A stretch of 64,000 nucleotides of DNA from Pseudomonas guariconensis (GCF_900102675.1 NZ_FMYX01000010.1:62001-126000), one strand, 5' to 3'; numbered from the stretch's first letter, positions 29,659 through 41,254 are shown. The notes: generated by a model from the sequence alone, not told the origin. Numbers and translations: made by a program.

Positions 29659-29691
29659 CAAAAAACCCCGTATCCGAATGGACACGGGGTT
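29659..29691 (-). terminator. brnQ terminator
   Basis: Minus-strand stem ACCCCGTGTCC / GGATACGGGGT with loop ATTC (one mismatch), followed by TTTTTTG, located 67 bases after the brnQ stop. Confidence 0.8.
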
Positions 29692-29757
29692 GGCGTTTTG
29701 ACCATCGGCTGGCGCCCTTTGGCTTGTGGCCGGCGCCAGCGCTCTGGCTTCAACGTA

Positions 29758-31071
29758 TCAGGCCAGCGCCTCGCGGGGCTTGCCCAGCATGCGATCGCAT
29801 GCAACGGCCAAGCCCAGGGTGATGACCGACGGCACCAGCCAGGCCAGGCCCTGATCGCTCAGCGGCAGATGGGCCATGGCGTCCGGCAGCATGTGCGCCA
29901 GGTTGCTGCCTTTGATGGCATCGACCATGCCGAACAGCAGCGACACCAGCATTACCGGCGCCAGGATGCGCACCGGCGAGTTCCAAAGCTCTTTGACGAA
30001 GCTCAGGCCCACCACAACGATGCAGGGCGGGTAGATGGCGGTCAGCACCGGGATCGAGAACAGGATCAGCTTGGTCAGGCCGAGGTTGGAGATCAGCAGC
30101 GAGAAGCCGGCCAGGATCACTACCAGTGCACGGTAGGACAGCGGCAGGATCTGGCTGAAGTACTCGGCACAGGCGCAGGTCAGGCCCACGGCGGTCACCA
30201 GGCATGCCAGTGCGATCAGCACCGCGAGGAAGCCACTGCCCAGCGAGCCGAAGGTGTGCTGCACGTAGGCATGCAGGACCGCAGCGCCGTTGGTCGCACC
30301 CATGGCGATGTCATGGCTGCCGGCACCCAATCGGAACAGGCTGATGTACACGAGCGCCAGGCCCACACCAGCGATCAGGCCAGCGATGATGGCGTAACGG
30401 GTGATCAGTTTCGGCGACTCCACACCGCGCGAACGGATGGCATTGACGATGACGATACCGAAGACCAGCGCACCCAGGGTGTCCATGGTCAGATAGCCAT
30501 TGATGAAGCCCTGGGAGAACGGCGCGGCCACGTAGGCCGGCTGCGCCTCACCGATGGTGCCGGCCGGCAGCGCGAAGGCAGCGATGCCCAGCACGGCCAG
30601 GGCGATGATCTTCAACGGGGCCAGGAACCGGCCGACGGTATCGAGCAGCTTGCCCGGATACATCGACACGGCCAGCACCACGATGAAGTAGATCAGGCTA
30701 TAGATGAACAGCGCCAGCGGGCTCTCACCCGTCAGCGGTGCCACACCGACCTCGAACGAGACCGTAGCTGTACGCGGGGTGGCGAACAACGGGCCCACCG
30801 ACAGGTAGCACACGGCCGCCAGCAGGCCGCCGAAGAACTTGCCGATCGGGCTGCTCAGGGCGTCCATGCCGCCGCCGACCTTGGCCAGGGCAACCACGGT
30901 GATGACCGGCAGACCCACAGCGGTGACGAGGAAGCCAAGGGCTGCCATCCAGACATGTGGACCGGATTGCAAACCAACGATAGGCGGGAAGATGATGTTG
31001 CCCGCGCCGACGAAAAGCGCAAACGTCATAAAGCCAAGCGCCAGGATATCCTGGCCTTTCAACACTTTCAT
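29758..31071 (-). CDS. brnQ: BrnQ-type branched-chain amino-acid carrier
   Basis: Sodium-coupled Leu/Ile/Val carrier of the LIVCS family, 437 residues with about twelve hydrophobic segments. Family motifs are the N-terminal [21 protein letters not shown], then [11 protein letters not shown] and [21 protein letters not shown]. The ribosome site before the ATG is weak. It is the only gene between two terminators. Regulation is not evident beyond a palindrome far upstream. Confidence 0.93.
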   Translation of the reverse strand: MKVLKGQDILALGFMTFALFVGAGNIIFPPIVGLQSGPHVWMAALGFLVTAVGLPVITVVALAKVGGGMDALSSPIGKFFGGLLAAVCYLSVGPLFATPRTATVSFEVGVAPLTGESPLALFIYSLIYFIVVLAVSMYPGKLLDTVGRFLAPLKIIALAVLGIAAFALPAGTIGEAQPAYVAAPFSQGFINGYLTMDTLGALVFGIVIVNAIRSRGVESPKLITRYAIIAGLIAGVGLALVYISLFRLGAGSHDIAMGATNGAAVLHAYVQHTFGSLGSGFLAVLIALACLVTAVGLTCACAEYFSQILPLSYRALVVILAGFSLLISNLGLTKLILFSIPVLTAIYPPCIVVVGLSFVKELWNSPVRILAPVMLVSLLFGMVDAIKGSNLAHMLPDAMAHLPLSDQGLAWLVPSVITLGLAVACDRMLGKPREALA

Positions 31072-31383
31072 TTAGGGTAGTACCACACTGCTGAAATCGG
31101 GGTTCGAGAAGGGATTTCCCCAGGGGTATGGGAAAATGCTGCCCGGCTTGATAGGCCAGACCCGTTTAGCGTGTCGTTCCCTTTTGGGGGACGGGCACAG
31201 AGTGAACGCGTAGGTTAACCGTTTTACCCGGCAAACGCACTGGCACAGGCCTGCTTGTCCGATGTGCGTATGTTCTTGTCGTCTGGGTGACTCTGTGACG
31301 CGGTTAATGCTGGCAGATAGGATCAAACCCGTCTGCCTTAAAATCCCTATCAAATCGATCGATTTTTCTTACAAGTTACACAA
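31072..31383 (-). promoter_or_regulatory. brnQ upstream region with a perfect 14-base palindrome
   Basis: This gap is visibly richer in A/T than its surroundings. It contains the palindrome AAATCGATCGATTT (31352-31365), which falls within a possible TTGTAA - 17 - GATAGG promoter on the minus strand (weak -10). Nearer the gene, TTTTCCC and GGGGAAA (about 31113-31137) can pair. No leader peptide rich in branched-chain residues was seen, so classical attenuation is not supported. Confidence 0.35.
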
Positions 31384-31417
31384 ACCTGCCGAAAACGCCG
31401 GCTTGTCCTCGGCAGGT
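31384..31417 (-). terminator. Probable terminator of the 31.4-33.1 kb operon
   Basis: Arms ACCTGCCGA (31384-31392) and TCGGCAGGT (31409-31417) with a 16-base loop; the minus strand continues TTTGTG. It lies 7 bases beyond the stop of the 66-residue ORF. Confidence 0.55.
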
Positions 31418-31423
31418 CATTCC

Positions 31424-31624
31424 TCAAAGCGGTTTGTCAGCCGCGTCTATCCCAACGCTCTGCCAAAAGCGTTTGATTTCGTGAATGTTGCCAAAGTTGT
31501 AGCGTGGCCCGGTGTAAAAGCCACCGTCACCGGAACAAAAAATTTCGGAGTCGACGCCGGTCTGCGGCAAGGTTTCGCTACCGGCGCTGTATAGACGGGC
31601 TTGCGCCCAAACAGGTTTGTGCAT
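31424..31624 (-). CDS. 66-residue protein of unknown function
   Basis: A short protein with one Cys (SEIFCSGDGG) and an aromatic/Gly-rich centre (GGFYTGPRYNFGN) followed by a helix-like IHEIKRFWQSVGI. No signal peptide, membrane segment or family was recognised. AGGTAG lies 7 bases before the ATG, and it starts 27 bases after the cupin-like gene and ends just before a hairpin terminator, so it is most likely a genuine third gene of the operon. It could be a small partner protein or a modified peptide; neither is shown. Confidence 0.6.
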   Translation of the reverse strand: MHKPVWAQARLYSAGSETLPQTGVDSEIFCSGDGGFYTGPRYNFGNIHEIKRFWQSVGIDAADKPL

Positions 31625-31651
31625 GACTTTCTACCTTTTTCACGGTTTACA

Positions 31652-32302
31652 TCAGGATTGATGTGCTTGCCACAGCGCCTGGATGCGCTGGTGTATATGC
31701 TGCTCCTGCGAACCAAGCCCCGAATAGATCGGCCGCAGTTCCTCATCGAAACACCACTCCTGCCGCCCATTTCGGCTCGCGGCAGGAACAGCGACCATCA
31801 ATGCCAACGACAGGGAAAACTCCTCGGGAGGAATCTGATAATGCAGGTCCTCAAAGGCACGCATATGTAGGAGCTTGCCTGGGCTCAAGCGAACTTCTTC
31901 AGGCTCACCCAGTACAGGCCTGGTCCGCGCGTCGACCTGCGCTGCATTGAGTATCGGGTACTTCATGGTTCGGTAGCCGCAGCCTTGATAACCCACGGCA
32001 TACAGTTCGAAATCGTGGGTATGTGGCACGCCATAGATGAAGGTTTGCCGCTCAGCCTGCGCTTGGGCCGGCAACCAGCAGGTCATTCGCAGGGAGACGT
32101 ACTGCGAGGCATGCAACGCAAAACCGTACGGGCTGTACACCTGCTCCCCGCGGCTGAAGGCGTGTTGCTGGATGTGCTCATACATGCACTCCCCAAGCAG
32201 GCTGCGATTCTGCGCAAGCGCCAGAAGGTCGGCGCTGATCGCGTCCTGCTCTCGCTCAAGATCCCGCTGCTCGAGTCGCTCGATGAATGTATCCAGTTTC
32301 AT
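31652..32302 (-). CDS. Hypothetical protein with a cupin-like metal motif
   Basis: A 216-residue cytosolic protein I do not recognise. The central VPHTHDFELYAVGYQG resembles the first cupin motif (HxH, then Glu, then Gly), and LLHMRAFEDLHYQIP could supply the later His. The N-terminus is a charged helix (IERLEQRDLEREQD). This suggests a metal-dependent oxygenase or isomerase fold, but the match is loose. Its ATG overlaps the upstream stop (ATGA), so it is translated with the 262-residue partner. Confidence 0.7.
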   Translation of the reverse strand: MKLDTFIERLEQRDLEREQDAISADLLALAQNRSLLGECMYEHIQQHAFSRGEQVYSPYGFALHASQYVSLRMTCWLPAQAQAERQTFIYGVPHTHDFELYAVGYQGCGYRTMKYPILNAAQVDARTRPVLGEPEEVRLSPGKLLHMRAFEDLHYQIPPEEFSLSLALMVAVPAASRNGRQEWCFDEELRPIYSGLGSQEQHIHQRIQALWQAHQS

Positions 32303-33087
32303 GCCGCCCCCTGCCCAAGGTAGTTCGACAGCATGTCGTCGAGTGCAGGGTCGGATAGTGAGCGAAGGACCTTCAGATAATGCTCAAGATGCCCTGGAGC
32401 CAATCTCATCAACACCTCGAAAGCCCGCCAACGGACAGCCGAATGGTGGTGATAGATCAGCTCACCTGCCACAGCTTCCAGATACGGATCCTCGATGCGC
32501 TGGAGTGCATCGAGCCACACAAGAAAGCGCGAAACCTGCGGATCGGCGGGAAACCAGGCGATACGTGCCAGCGTGGTGCGGTCGAACACCTCGATGTCAC
32601 TGCCGGGGTTTGGCAGGTTCAAGCTGAAGACCAGACGCTCTGACCGTTCATCTGGGCATAGCGCCACCACCTTACAAGCACCGTCTACAAGCACGGGCGC
32701 TTGGGGTGTCACCTCCACCTTCACACCGTTGCACAGGCGGTCGGATTCGCGGTTGAACAGCCATAGGGCGTATTCGAAGCCCTGGGGTGCAAACCAGATG
32801 CTGTAACCCGAAGTGGAATACAGATGATCCGCTGTCGAGCGCACCCGCGTGACATCCAGTGCAACAGGTTCATGTGGGGCATTGAGTCGTAGACGCTCAC
32901 TGAAATGAGCGACCGTGCCACACAACATGGCCTTGCTCCCAGGCTCGCCCTGGTCTTTCATGCGTTGGTCAAAACCCTGCCATGCGGCGTTGACGAATGC
33001 ACGCATGTCGGTACACCTCACCTGTTCCAACAGGACGGCCGGTTCGGGTTTCCTACTCAGCAATGCTTCCATGAAGTTTTCTTTCAT
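32299..33087 (-). CDS. Hypothetical protein, first gene of a three-gene operon
   Basis: A 262-residue protein of unknown function, no signal peptide. The middle is beta-rich (SIWFAPQGFEYALWLFNRESD, then CKVVALCPDE). The last 70 residues look alpha-helical and HEAT-repeat-like (LEAVAGELIYHHHSAVRWRAF, then PGHLEHYLKVLRSLSDP). AAGAG lies 3 bases before the ATG; a second ATG five codons on is possible. It opens an operon with the cupin-like and 66-residue genes, between sucD and brnQ, where the DNA is richer in A/T than its surroundings. Confidence 0.7.
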   Translation of the reverse strand: MKENFMEALLSRKPEPAVLLEQVRCTDMRAFVNAAWQGFDQRMKDQGEPGSKAMLCGTVAHFSERLRLNAPHEPVALDVTRVRSTADHLYSTSGYSIWFAPQGFEYALWLFNRESDRLCNGVKVEVTPQAPVLVDGACKVVALCPDERSERLVFSLNLPNPGSDIEVFDRTTLARIAWFPADPQVSRFLVWLDALQRIEDPYLEAVAGELIYHHHSAVRWRAFEVLMRLAPGHLEHYLKVLRSLSDPALDDMLSNYLGQGAA

Positions 33088-33162
33088 CCGCTCTTCTGAT
33101 CTCGAGCGGGATGATCTCTGACATGGGTAACGTCATTAAGATGGAAGTAATCCCCTGAAACG

Positions 33163-33190
33163 ACAAAGGCCACCCGAGGGTGGCCTTTGT
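33163..33190 (-). terminator. sucCD terminator
   Basis: Perfect arms ACAAAGGCCACC (33163-33174) and GGTGGCCTTTGT (33179-33190) around CGAG, 21 bases past the sucD stop. The T-run is short (TTTG). Confidence 0.8.
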
Positions 33191-33211
33191 GCGCGTGGGG
33201 GGTAAAGCGTA

Positions 33212-34096
33212 TTACTTCTTCATTTCCCAACCGGTCAGCTCGGCCAGCGCCTTGCCGATGTCAGCCAGGGAACGCACGGTTTTGACACCAGCGTCCTGGA
33301 GGGCGGCGAACTTCTCGTCCGCAGTACCCTTGCCACCGGAGATGATGGCGCCAGCGTGGCCCATGCGCTTGCCCGCAGGCGCGGTAACGCCGGCGATGTA
33401 GGAAACGACAGGCTTGGTCACATTGGCCTTGATGTAGGCCGCGGCTTCTTCTTCAGCAGAACCGCCGATTTCACCGATCATAACGATCGCTTCGGTCTGC
33501 GGATCTTCCTGGAACAGCTTCAGGATATCGATGAAGTTGGAGCCTGGGATCGGGTCACCACCGATACCAACGCAGGTCGACTGACCGAAACCTGCGTCGG
33601 TGGTCTGCTTGACCGCTTCGTAGGTCAGGGTGCCGGAACGGGAAACGATACCGACCTTGCCTGGCAGGTGGATGTGGCCTGGCATGATGCCGATCTTGCA
33701 CTCGCCCGGGGTGATGACACCTGGGCAGTTAGGGCCGATCAGGCGTACACCCAGCTCGTCGCACTTGACCTTGGCGTCCAGCATGTCGAGGGTAGGAATA
33801 CCCTCGGTGATGCAGACGATCAGCTTGATGCCACCAAAGGCAGCTTCCAGGATCGAGTCTTTGCAGAACGGAGCCGGAACATAGATGACCGAAGCTTCGG
33901 CGCCGGTGGCCTCAACCGCTTCCTTCACGGTGTTGAACACCGGCAGGCCCAGGTGGGTGGTGCCACCCTTGCCTGGGGTTACGCCGCCAACCATCTTGGT
34001 GCCGTAGGCGATGGCTTGTTCGGAGTGGAAAGTACCCTGCGAGCCGGTGAAGCCCTGGCAGATGACTTTGGTGTCTTTATTGATCAGGACGCTCAT
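33212..34096 (-). CDS. sucD: SucD, succinyl-CoA synthetase alpha subunit
   Basis: With SucC converts succinyl-CoA to succinate with ATP/GTP formation. The 294 residues have the CoA-binding start ([16 protein letters not shown]), [17 protein letters not shown], and the phosphorylated active-site His in [14 protein letters not shown]. The ATG shares one base with the sucC stop (TAATG), ensuring equal synthesis. Followed by a terminator. Confidence 0.98.
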   Translation of the reverse strand: MSVLINKDTKVICQGFTGSQGTFHSEQAIAYGTKMVGGVTPGKGGTTHLGLPVFNTVKEAVEATGAEASVIYVPAPFCKDSILEAAFGGIKLIVCITEGIPTLDMLDAKVKCDELGVRLIGPNCPGVITPGECKIGIMPGHIHLPGKVGIVSRSGTLTYEAVKQTTDAGFGQSTCVGIGGDPIPGSNFIDILKLFQEDPQTEAIVMIGEIGGSAEEEAAAYIKANVTKPVVSYIAGVTAPAGKRMGHAGAIISGGKGTADEKFAALQDAGVKTVRSLADIGKALAELTGWEMKK

Positions 34097-35262
34097 TACT
34101 TGCCCTCCGCAGCTTTGACAACTTGTTGAGCAGCGTCGGTCAGGCTGGTTGCCGCAATGATGTTCAAACCGCTTTCTGCCAGTACTTTAGCGCCCAGTTC
34201 GGCGTTGTTGCCTTCGAGGCGAACGACGACCGGAACTTTAACGCCGACTTCTTTCACTGCACCGATGATGCCTTCGGCAATCATGTCGCAACGAACGATG
34301 CCGCCGAAGATGTTGACCAGAACGGCCGCGACATTGCTGTCGGACAGAATGATCTTGAACGCTTCGGTAACGCGCTCTTTGGTAGCACCACCGCCAACGT
34401 CGAGGAAGTTGGCCGGCTTGCCGCCGTGCAGGTTGACGATGTCCATGGTACCCATGGCCAGACCGGCACCGTTGACCATGCAGCCGATGTTGCCTTCCAG
34501 GGCAACGTAGTTCAGTTCGAACTTGGCAGCGTGGGCTTCACGGGCGTCGTCCTGGGACGGGTCGTGGAAGGTCTTCAGCTTTGGCTGACGGTACATGGCG
34601 TTGGCGTCGATGTTGATCTTGGCATCGAGGCAGTGCAGGTCGCCGTCGGCCTTGATGACCAGCGGGTTCACTTCCAGCAGGGCCAGATCGTGATCCTTGA
34701 ACAGCTTGGCCAGGCCAACGAAGATCTTGGCGAACTGTTGAACTTGCTTGCCTTCCAGACCCAGCTGGAACGCCAGTTCACGACCTTGGAACGGCTGAGC
34801 GCCGACCAGCGGATCGATGGTAGCCTTGAGGATCTTCTCGGGAGTTTCGTGAGCGACTTTCTCGATGTCCACGCCACCTTCGGTGGAAGCCATGAACACG
34901 ATACGGCGGCTCGAACGATCGACTACAGCGCCCAGGTACAGCTCTTTGGCGATGTCAGTGCAGGATTCGACCAGGATCTTGGAAACTGGTTGACCGTTGG
35001 CATCGGTCTGGTAGGTGACCAGGTTCTTGCCGAGCCACTGTGCAGCGAACGCCTTGGCGTCTTCCTTGCTGCGAACCAGCTTGACGCCGCCCGCCTTACC
35101 GCGACCACCAGCGTGGACCTGGGCCTTTACGACCCACTCGGAACCGCCGATCTTGTCGCAGGCTTCTGCAGCTTGCTCAGGGGTATCGACTGCGAAACCC
35201 TTGGAAACTGGCAGGCCGTATTCAGCGAACAGCTGTTTACCCTGATACTCGTGAAGATTCAT
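34096..35262 (-). CDS. sucC: SucC, succinyl-CoA synthetase beta subunit
   Basis: ATP-grasp subunit of succinyl-CoA synthetase, 388 residues, starting [12 protein letters not shown] as is typical. Nucleotide-binding features are [18 protein letters not shown] and the NPLVI metal region; [13 protein letters not shown] and [13 protein letters not shown] are near the C-terminus. Preceded by an unusually structured 170-base leader. Confidence 0.98.
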   Translation of the reverse strand: MNLHEYQGKQLFAEYGLPVSKGFAVDTPEQAAEACDKIGGSEWVVKAQVHAGGRGKAGGVKLVRSKEDAKAFAAQWLGKNLVTYQTDANGQPVSKILVESCTDIAKELYLGAVVDRSSRRIVFMASTEGGVDIEKVAHETPEKILKATIDPLVGAQPFQGRELAFQLGLEGKQVQQFAKIFVGLAKLFKDHDLALLEVNPLVIKADGDLHCLDAKINIDANAMYRQPKLKTFHDPSQDDAREAHAAKFELNYVALEGNIGCMVNGAGLAMGTMDIVNLHGGKPANFLDVGGGATKERVTEAFKIILSDSNVAAVLVNIFGGIVRCDMIAEGIIGAVKEVGVKVPVVVRLEGNNAELGAKVLAESGLNIIAATSLTDAAQQVVKAAEGK

Positions 35263-35430
35263 GCTTTTTACCGTCTTCGTTAGGTACTGCGCTTCGGCGC
35301 TGCGCCATCACTGGCGCCGCACCACCTGTGACCGTTGACCCCGGGTTTCCCGTGTGATCCGGTCCGGCGGACGTTCCGCGGTGAGTCTTGCACGCAAGAC
35401 CCACGACGGGCAGCCCGCCGTGGTTTCTTA
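35263..35430 (-). promoter_or_regulatory. Structured sucC leader (sucC RNA motif candidate)
   Basis: Five short hairpins can be drawn between lpd and sucC: 35289-35300 (GCGC-TTCG-GCGC), 35302-35317 (GCGCCA-TCAC-TGGCGC), 35342-35352 (CGGG-TTT-CCCG), 35385-35400 (GTCTTG-CACG-CAAGAC) and 35401-35423 (CCACG...CGTGG with inner GGG/CCC). From memory, a conserved 'sucC RNA motif' has been predicted upstream of sucC in Pseudomonas; this region is its natural counterpart. No covariance model was run. Confidence 0.6.
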
Positions 35431-35433
35431 TAA

Positions 35434-36966
<1,533 letters not shown>

Positions 36967-38187
36967 TTAGATGTCCAGCAGCAGACGAGCCGGATCTTCC
37001 AGCAGATTCTTGATGGTCACCAGGAAGGTTACCGCTTCCTTGCCGTCGATCAGGCGGTGATCGTAGGACAGCGCCAGGTACATCATCGGGCGAATGACCA
37101 CTTGGCCGTTGATCGCCATCGGACGCTGGATGATGTTGTGCATGCCCAGGATGGCAGCCTGCGGCGGGTTGACGATCGGGGTCGACATCATCGAGCCGAA
37201 GGTACCACCGTTGGTGATGGTGAAGGTACCGCCAGTCATCTCTTCGATGGCCAGTTTGCCTTCGCGGGCCTTCTTGCCGAAGGTGGCGATGCCGTTCTCG
37301 ATCTCGGCCAGCGACATCGATTCGGCGTTGCGCAGGACAGGAACCACCAGGCCGCGGTCGCTGGAGACGGCAACGCCGACGTCAGCATAACCGTGGTAGA
37401 CGATGTCGTTGCCATCGATCGAGGCGTTGACGGCCGGGAAGCGCTTCAGTGCTTCGGTGGCAGCCTTGACGAAGAACGACATGAAGCCCAGGCGTACGCC
37501 GTTGTGGGACTTCTCGAACAGGTCCTTGTACTTCGAGCGCAGGGCCATGACTTCGGTCATGTCCACTTCGTTGAAGGTGGTCAACATGGCCATGCTCGAC
37601 TGGGCTTCGACCAGACGCTCGGCGATCTTGGCGCGCAGACGGGTCATCGGCACACGCTTCTCGGTGCGATCGCCTGCGGCGGTGACCACTGGCGCAGCAG
37701 CAGCGGCAGGCTTGGCAGCCGGAGCGGCGGCAGGCGCGGCCTTCTTGTTGGCGATGGCGGCAACCACGTCTTCCTTGGTGACGCGGCCACCTTTACCGGT
37801 GCCGGCAACCGAAGCCAGATCGATGCCGTTCTCTTCAGCCAGCTTGCGAGCGGCTGGAGCGGCGATCGGGTCTTCTTCGCCAGCGTCGGCGGCAGCGGCA
37901 GCCGGAGCAGCAGCGGCCGGGGCGGCGGCAGGCGCGGCGGCGGCAGCGCCACCTTCAACGATCGAACCCAGGACTTCGTCGGACAGGACGGTATCGCCCT
38001 CGCCCTTGACGATGTCGCCCAGCACGCCGTCGGCGGTGGCCAGAACTTCCAGGACGACCTTGTCGGTCTCGATGTCGACGATCAGCTCGTCACGCTTGAC
38101 GGCATCGCCCGGCTTCTTGTGCCAGGTGGCAACGGTGCCGTCGGCGACCGATTCCGGGAAGGTTGGGGCTTTGATCTCGATAGCCAT
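36967..38187 (-). CDS. sucB: SucB, dihydrolipoamide succinyltransferase (E2)
   Basis: Core of the 2-oxoglutarate dehydrogenase complex, 406 residues. Domains: N-terminal lipoyl domain (lipoyl Lys in [11 protein letters not shown] at about 43), an Ala/Pro-rich linker (about 85-105), an E1/E3-binding domain ([20 protein letters not shown]), a second Ala/Pro linker, and the catalytic domain with the active-site [19 protein letters not shown] precedes the ATG. 42 bases follow sucA. Confidence 0.98.
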   Translation of the reverse strand: MAIEIKAPTFPESVADGTVATWHKKPGDAVKRDELIVDIETDKVVLEVLATADGVLGDIVKGEGDTVLSDEVLGSIVEGGAAAAAPAAAPAAAAPAAAAADAGEEDPIAAPAARKLAEENGIDLASVAGTGKGGRVTKEDVVAAIANKKAAPAAAPAAKPAAAAAPVVTAAGDRTEKRVPMTRLRAKIAERLVEAQSSMAMLTTFNEVDMTEVMALRSKYKDLFEKSHNGVRLGFMSFFVKAATEALKRFPAVNASIDGNDIVYHGYADVGVAVSSDRGLVVPVLRNAESMSLAEIENGIATFGKKAREGKLAIEEMTGGTFTITNGGTFGSMMSTPIVNPPQAAILGMHNIIQRPMAINGQVVIRPMMYLALSYDHRLIDGKEAVTFLVTIKNLLEDPARLLLDI

Positions 38188-38229
38188 TATCAGTGTTTCC
38201 TTAAATTCGGTTTCAGGTGCGCGAAGGCG

Positions 38230-41061
38230 TTAGACAGTGAAAGCATCCTGCAGCAGTTTTTCCTGCTGCTCGGCGTGCATCGAAGCGTAGCCACAGGCTG
38301 GCGCGGCGGAAGCGTCGCGACCGGCGTATTCCAGGACCAGCGCCTTGTTGTGGCGGGTCAGGATACGGCGCATGTGATGCTGGCTGCTGTACCAGGCGCC
38401 CTGGTTCATCGGCTCTTCCTGACACCAGACCGCGTGCTTGAGGTTGGTGTAAGGCGCCAGGATTTCCACCAGGTCGTCCTCAGGGAACGGATACAGCTGC
38501 TCGATACGCACGATGGCGATGTCTTCGCGGCCTTCGGCACGGCGCTTTTCCAGCAGATCGTAGTAGACCTTGCCGCTGCACAGCACGAGGCGCTCGACCT
38601 TGGCCGGATCGAGAGTGTCGATTTCCGGGATCACGGTCTGGAACGAACCTTCGGCCAGATCTTCCAGGGTCGAGACGGCCAGCTTGTGGCGCAGCAGCGA
38701 CTTAGGCGTCAGGACGATCAGCGGCTTGCGCAGCGGACGGATGACCTGGCGGCGCAGCAGGTGGTAGATCTGAGCCGGAGTGGTCGGTACGCAGACCTGG
38801 ATGTTGTGCTCGGCGCACAGCTGCAGGTAACGCTCCAGACGCGCCGAGGAGTGCTCGGGACCCTGGCCTTCATAGCCATGCGGCAGCAGCATGGTCAGGC
38901 CGCACAGACGACCCCACTTGTGCTCGCCACTGGTGATGAACTGGTCGATCACGACCTGGGCACCGTTGGCGAAGTCACCGAACTGGGCTTCCCAAATCAC
39001 CAGCGCGTTCGGCGTGGTGGTGGAGTAGCCATATTCGAAGGCCAGTACCGCCTCTTCCGACAGGAAGGAGTCGTACAGCTCGAACTTCGGCTGGCCCGGG
39101 AACAGATTCTGCAGCGGTACGTAGGTGCTGGCGTCCTTCTGGTTGTGCAACACCGCATGGCGGTGCGAGAAGGTGCCACGACCGATGTCCTGGCCGGTCA
39201 TGCGGATCGGGTGACCTTCGAACTGCAGGGTGGCGTAAGCCATGGTCTCTGCGTAACCCCAGTTGATCGGCAAGCCACCGGCCTGCATCTTCTGGCGGTC
39301 TTCGTAGATCTTCGCGACCTGACGTTGGACGACGAAGCCTTCCGGCAGCTCGAGCAGCTTGGCCGACAGGTCCTGCAGGGTCTTGAGGTCGAAGCGGGTG
39401 TCGTGACGCGCAGTCCAGGCATGGCCCAGGTACGGACGCCAGTCGACGAACAGCTCGCGGTTCGGCTCCTTGACCAGGCTCTTGACCACGTGCAGACCGT
39501 TGTCCAGGGCGTTGCGGTACTCGTCGATCTTGGCCTGGGCGCGCTCGGCATCGATGCGACCAGCCTGGATCAACGCGTCGGCATACAGCTCACGGGTGGT
39601 GCGCTGCTTGCTGATCTGCTGGTACATCAGAGGCTGGGTACCATTCGGCTCGTCGGCCTCGTTGTGGCCGCGACGACGATAGCAGACCAGGTCGATGACC
39701 ACGTCACGCTTGAACTGCATGCGATAGTCGATAGCCAGCTGAGTGACGAACAGCACCGCTTCCGGATCATCGCCGTTCACGTGCAGGATCGGCGCCTGGA
39801 TCATCTTGGCGACGTCGGTAGCGTACTCGGTGGAGCGCGAGTCCAGCGGGTTGGAGATGGTGAAGCCAACCTGGTTGTTAATCACGATGTGCACGGTCCC
39901 GCCGGTCTTGAAACCGCGAGTCTGCGACATCTGGAAGGTTTCCATGACCACGCCCTGACCGGCGAACGCAGCGTCACCGTGGATCGAGATCGGCAGAACC
40001 TTGTCACCCACGGTGTCGTTGCGACGGTCCTGGCGAGCGCGCACCGAACCTTCCACCACCGGCGAGACGATTTCCAGGTGGGAGGGGTTGAACGCCATGG
40101 CCAGGTGGACTTCGCCACCGGGGGTCATCACGTTGGAGGAGAAGCCCTGGTGATACTTCACGTCACCGGAGCCCAGCTCGTTCATCTTCTTGCCTTCGAA
40201 CTCGTCGAACAGCTCGCGCGGGTTCTTGCCGAAGGTGTTGACCAGCACGTTCAGGCGGCCGCGGTGGGCCATGCCGATCACGACCTCCTTGGTGCCGTAG
40301 GAGCCGGAGCGCTGGATCATTTCGTCCAGCATCGGGATCAGGCTTTCGCCGCCCTCGAGGCCGAAACGCTTGGTCCCCGGGTACTTGGTGCCCAGGTACT
40401 TTTCCAGGCCTTCGCCCGCGGTGACGCGCTCGAGCAGGTGAGTCTGCACGTCAGCGGAGAATTCAGGACGGCCACGAACGCTTTCCAGACGCTGCTGGAA
40501 CCAGCTGCGCTGCTCGGAATCGACGATGTGGGTGAACTCGGCGCCGATGGTGCGACAATATGTCTTCTGCAGCGCATCGAAAATTTCGCGTAGGCTCGCT
40601 TCCTCTTTGCCGATGAACAGGTCACCGGTACGGAAGGTCGTATCAAGGTCGGCATTGGTCAAGCCGTAGTGATTGATCGACAGGTCTACGGGCGCAGGAC
40701 GCTGCCACAACCCCAACGGGTCGAGCTTGGCAGCCTGATGGCCGCGCATACGATAGGCCTGGATCAGTCGCAGAACTTCAACCTGCTTCTTCTCGTGTTC
40801 ACTGCTCACGCTCCCGGCGGATACCGGTTGGGCGCGGCGCTGGTTCTTTGCCAGCAGTACGAAATGGTCGCGGATTGTAGAGTGCGATACATCGGTAGCG
40901 GTGCTGCCGTCGGCGGGCAACTTCTGGAAGTAGGTGCGCCACTCTTCTGGCACAGCGTTAGGGTCGTGCAGGTAGAGCTCATAAAGCTCTTCCACATATG
41001 CAGCGTTACCACCTGAAAGGTGGGCGCTTTCCCACATGCGCTGCATCACGCTTTCTTGCAT
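38230..41061 (-). CDS. sucA: SucA, 2-oxoglutarate dehydrogenase E1
   Basis: Thiamine-diphosphate decarboxylase of the 2-oxoglutarate dehydrogenase complex, 943 residues, the normal length. Recognisable are the E1 N-terminal segment GGNAAYVEELYELYLHDPNAVP, the ThDP region GMAHRGRLNVLVN and GDAAFAGQGVVMET, RRRGHNEADEP, and the C-terminal YPFPEDDL and CQEEPMNQGAW. Preceded by a structured leader and downstream of sdhCDAB on the same strand. Confidence 0.98.
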   Translation of the reverse strand: MQESVMQRMWESAHLSGGNAAYVEELYELYLHDPNAVPEEWRTYFQKLPADGSTATDVSHSTIRDHFVLLAKNQRRAQPVSAGSVSSEHEKKQVEVLRLIQAYRMRGHQAAKLDPLGLWQRPAPVDLSINHYGLTNADLDTTFRTGDLFIGKEEASLREIFDALQKTYCRTIGAEFTHIVDSEQRSWFQQRLESVRGRPEFSADVQTHLLERVTAGEGLEKYLGTKYPGTKRFGLEGGESLIPMLDEMIQRSGSYGTKEVVIGMAHRGRLNVLVNTFGKNPRELFDEFEGKKMNELGSGDVKYHQGFSSNVMTPGGEVHLAMAFNPSHLEIVSPVVEGSVRARQDRRNDTVGDKVLPISIHGDAAFAGQGVVMETFQMSQTRGFKTGGTVHIVINNQVGFTISNPLDSRSTEYATDVAKMIQAPILHVNGDDPEAVLFVTQLAIDYRMQFKRDVVIDLVCYRRRGHNEADEPNGTQPLMYQQISKQRTTRELYADALIQAGRIDAERAQAKIDEYRNALDNGLHVVKSLVKEPNRELFVDWRPYLGHAWTARHDTRFDLKTLQDLSAKLLELPEGFVVQRQVAKIYEDRQKMQAGGLPINWGYAETMAYATLQFEGHPIRMTGQDIGRGTFSHRHAVLHNQKDASTYVPLQNLFPGQPKFELYDSFLSEEAVLAFEYGYSTTTPNALVIWEAQFGDFANGAQVVIDQFITSGEHKWGRLCGLTMLLPHGYEGQGPEHSSARLERYLQLCAEHNIQVCVPTTPAQIYHLLRRQVIRPLRKPLIVLTPKSLLRHKLAVSTLEDLAEGSFQTVIPEIDTLDPAKVERLVLCSGKVYYDLLEKRRAEGREDIAIVRIEQLYPFPEDDLVEILAPYTNLKHAVWCQEEPMNQGAWYSSQHHMRRILTRHNKALVLEYAGRDASAAPACGYASMHAEQQEKLLQDAFTV

Positions 41062-41210
41062 GCTTGGTCACCCTCGGTTAGGGGACTGATCGGCAAAAGC
41101 CACAGCAAACCTGGAAAAGTCCGAACACAGCGACTGAACCACGCCACCTGGATCCTGCTGATTTTCCGGGTACCAGCCCGGAAGCCCCTGCTGGTCTCAT
41201 ATCTTCATAG
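41062..41210 (-). promoter_or_regulatory. Structured sucA leader (sucA-II RNA motif candidate)
   Basis: The region upstream of sucA contains a perfect 7-base stem TTCCGGG (41164-41170) / CCCGGAA (41177-41183) and flanking complementary GC-rich segments. From memory, a 'sucA-II RNA motif' has been predicted in 5' leaders of sucA in Pseudomonas. Position and hairpin fit; the sequence was not compared with the published consensus. Confidence 0.5.
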
Positions 41211-41254
41211 GTAATGAGCGCGGGCTTTGTGGGCCCTTGCTCGGGTTTTACCTT

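Noticed and set aside
31072-31353. A 93-codon minus-strand frame upstream of brnQ as a possible leader peptide
   Set aside because: No run of Leu/Ile/Val codons, no ribosome site and no attenuator-terminator arrangement.
37680-37960. Repetitive GC-rich tract that at first sight looks like a repeat array
   Set aside because: It encodes the Ala/Pro linkers of SucB; there are no uniform repeats with unique spacers, so not CRISPR.
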